Below are positions 54,809 to 55,641 of a DNA stretch of 55,641 nt, piece by piece; positions within the stretch are counted from its first letter, which is position 1, and every line of letters begins with the position of its first letter. The notes under the pieces are model-generated. The model ran no database searches, was not told where the DNA came from, and saw only the letters and a program-made list of their open reading frames with translations. Location of the stretch: contig JAJPJB010000046.1 of assembly GCA_021324465.1 (NCBI GenBank), positions 1 through 55,641 on the forward strand. The letters are read 5' to 3'. The position numbers and the translations under genes were made by a program. The DNA comes from Hyphomicrobiaceae bacterium. GTDB taxonomy: Bacteria > Pseudomonadota > Alphaproteobacteria > Rhizobiales > Xanthobacteraceae.

Positions 54809-55641
54809 TTATTGCGCGGCTTGCTTCTCGGCCTCGATATAACGCGGAAAGACCGGCGTCGGCGGCGGCAGCGCGGCGCCCGCAGCAATACGATGCTTGC
54901 CGCCGAGGAAAGCAAAACTGCGCTCGTGCGCTGGCACAGCCAAAAGGTCGAGTAATCTTGCCGCCGACCTTGGCATGAACGGCAAGGCAAGAATGCCGGC
55001 CTGACGCAACACTTCCGCGGTCACATAGAGCACCGTGCCCTGGCGCGCCGGATCGGTCCTGGCGAGCGCCCAAGGCGCTTCAGCGGCGAAATAGCGGTTG
55101 GCCTCGGCCACGATCGCCCAGACCGTGTTGAGCACCTGATGCAGTTGCTGCGTCGCCATGACCTCGCGCGCCTTGGCGATCATGGCATCGGCAGCGGCAA
55201 GCATCGCGCGGTCGTTCGCGCTGAATGGGCCGGGCTTTGGCAAGACGCCGCCGAACTGCTTGCCGATCATGGTAAGCGAGCGCTGCGCCAGATTGCCGAG
55301 ATCATTGGCGAGATCCGCATTGATGCGATTGACAATGGCTTCGTGGCTGTAATTGCCGTCCTGACCGAACGGCACCTCGCGCAGCAGGAAATAGCGCAGC
55401 TGATCGACACCATAGGCATCGGCCAGCGCGAACGGGTCGATCACGTTGCCGACCGACTTCGACATCTTCTCACCGCGGTTGAAGAGAAAGCCATGCGAGA
55501 AAACGCGCCTGGGCACTTCGAGGCCCGCCGACATCAGAAAGGCCGGCCAATAAACCGCGTGAAAGCGCACGATATCTTTGCCGATGACATGCAGACTGGC
55601 TGGCCAGTATTTCCTGAATTTGTCTGACTGAATATCGGGAT
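54809..55641 (-). CDS. metG: Methionyl-tRNA synthetase, C-terminal part (cut by window edge)
   Basis: The 3' part of metG; the 5' part lies beyond 55641. The visible frame runs from [34 protein letters not shown]-like sequence (cited in short: [21 protein letters not shown]). It includes the KMSKS signature [15 protein letters not shown] and the anticodon-binding helical region ([19 protein letters not shown]). It loads Met onto tRNA. The start is not in the window; the GTG at 55570 is internal. It is the first gene of the leftward metG-tatD-MBL unit. Confidence 0.95.
   Translation of the reverse strand, partial: PDIQSDKFRKYWPASLHVIGKDIVRFHAVYWPAFLMSAGLEVPRRVFSHGFLFNRGEKMSKSVGNVIDPFALADAYGVDQLRYFLLREVPFGQDGNYSHEAIVNRINADLANDLGNLAQRSLTMIGKQFGGVLPKPGPFSANDRAMLAAADAMIAKAREVMATQQLHQVLNTVWAIVAEANRYFAAEAPWALARTDPARQGTVLYVTAEVLRQAGILALPFMPRSAARLLDLLAVPAHERSFAFLGGKHRIAAGAALPPPTPVFPRYIEAEKQAAQ

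Overview
The window looks like chromosomal core sequence from a GC-rich alphaproteobacterium of the order Hyphomicrobiales (Rhizobiales), probably near Bradyrhizobiaceae/Xanthobacteraceae. Pointers are a Pcs-type phosphatidylcholine synthase, an IalB-family protein, a fused ispDF, a lipoylated PDH E1-beta, the run eno-ftsB-pdhABC-lpdA-lipA-ratA-pncC-ispDF, and ntrBC-ntrYX-hfq-hflX. The genus is inferred from gene content only. No rRNA, tRNA, CRISPR array, prophage or insertion sequence was recognised.

Layout. 0.3-5.9 kb: four leftward genes (a DsbA-like thioredoxin-fold protein, a degenerate GGDEF protein, an AMP-binding-like protein without its P-loop, a YejA-like solute-binding protein). 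6-14.8 kb: mixed metabolic and envelope genes (IalB, HspQ, a malyl-CoA-lyase-like enzyme, a UbiH-type hydroxylase, Pcs, an SDR, a quinone reductase, a CPBP protease, an S41 peptidase homologue that lacks its catalytic lysine). 14.9-18.1 kb: biotin locus, with bioF-bioD leftward and bioA rightward; bioF carries a one-base frameshift. 18.1-23.2 kb: a PNPOx-fold protein, RimO, a lipoprotein hydrolase with a LysM-like end, a small eight-cysteine exported protein, ThiE and QueF. 23.3-33.6 kb: enolase, a 2OG-Fe(II) oxygenase-like protein, FtsB, and the pyruvate dehydrogenase genes pdhA, pdhB, pdhC and lpdA, with a tautomerase, a carbonic anhydrase and a leaderless ModA-like protein among them. 33.9-36.6 kb: an exported DUF1800/DUF1501 pair. 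36.8-40.4 kb: lipA, ratA, a small exported protein, pncC and ispDF. 40.9-51.4 kb: nitrogen regulation (ntrB, ntrC, ntrY, ntrX), then dat, a vapBC module, hfq and hflX. 51.5 kb to the end: mazG, an ICMT-like methyltransferase, and metG-tatD-MBL (metG is cut by the window edge).

How the genes connect. lipA supplies lipoate to the lipoyl domains of PdhB and PdhC, and LpdA reoxidises them. Enolase feeds the same route through phosphoenolpyruvate and pyruvate. NtrB/NtrC and NtrY/NtrX are two sensor-regulator pairs, followed by the RNA chaperone Hfq. The biotin genes cover three steps of the pathway, but one is broken as read.

Most unusual points: (i) vapBC sits between two 113-bp copies of the dat 3' end, 899 bp apart; (ii) a tandem array of 14-bp units with CCAA-N4-TTGG symmetry lies just upstream of ispDF, in the gap where dusB/nifR3 would be expected; (iii) the S41 homologue has Ser305 but Ala330 in place of the catalytic Lys; (iv) a single extra base at about 16328 breaks bioF; (v) a decayed small gene, perhaps DUF5076, lies between pdhB and pdhC; (vi) two apparent pseudoenzymes stand next to each other at 1.0-4.0 kb. 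I did not find a clearly new multi-gene system; the best candidates for new biology are (i) and (ii).
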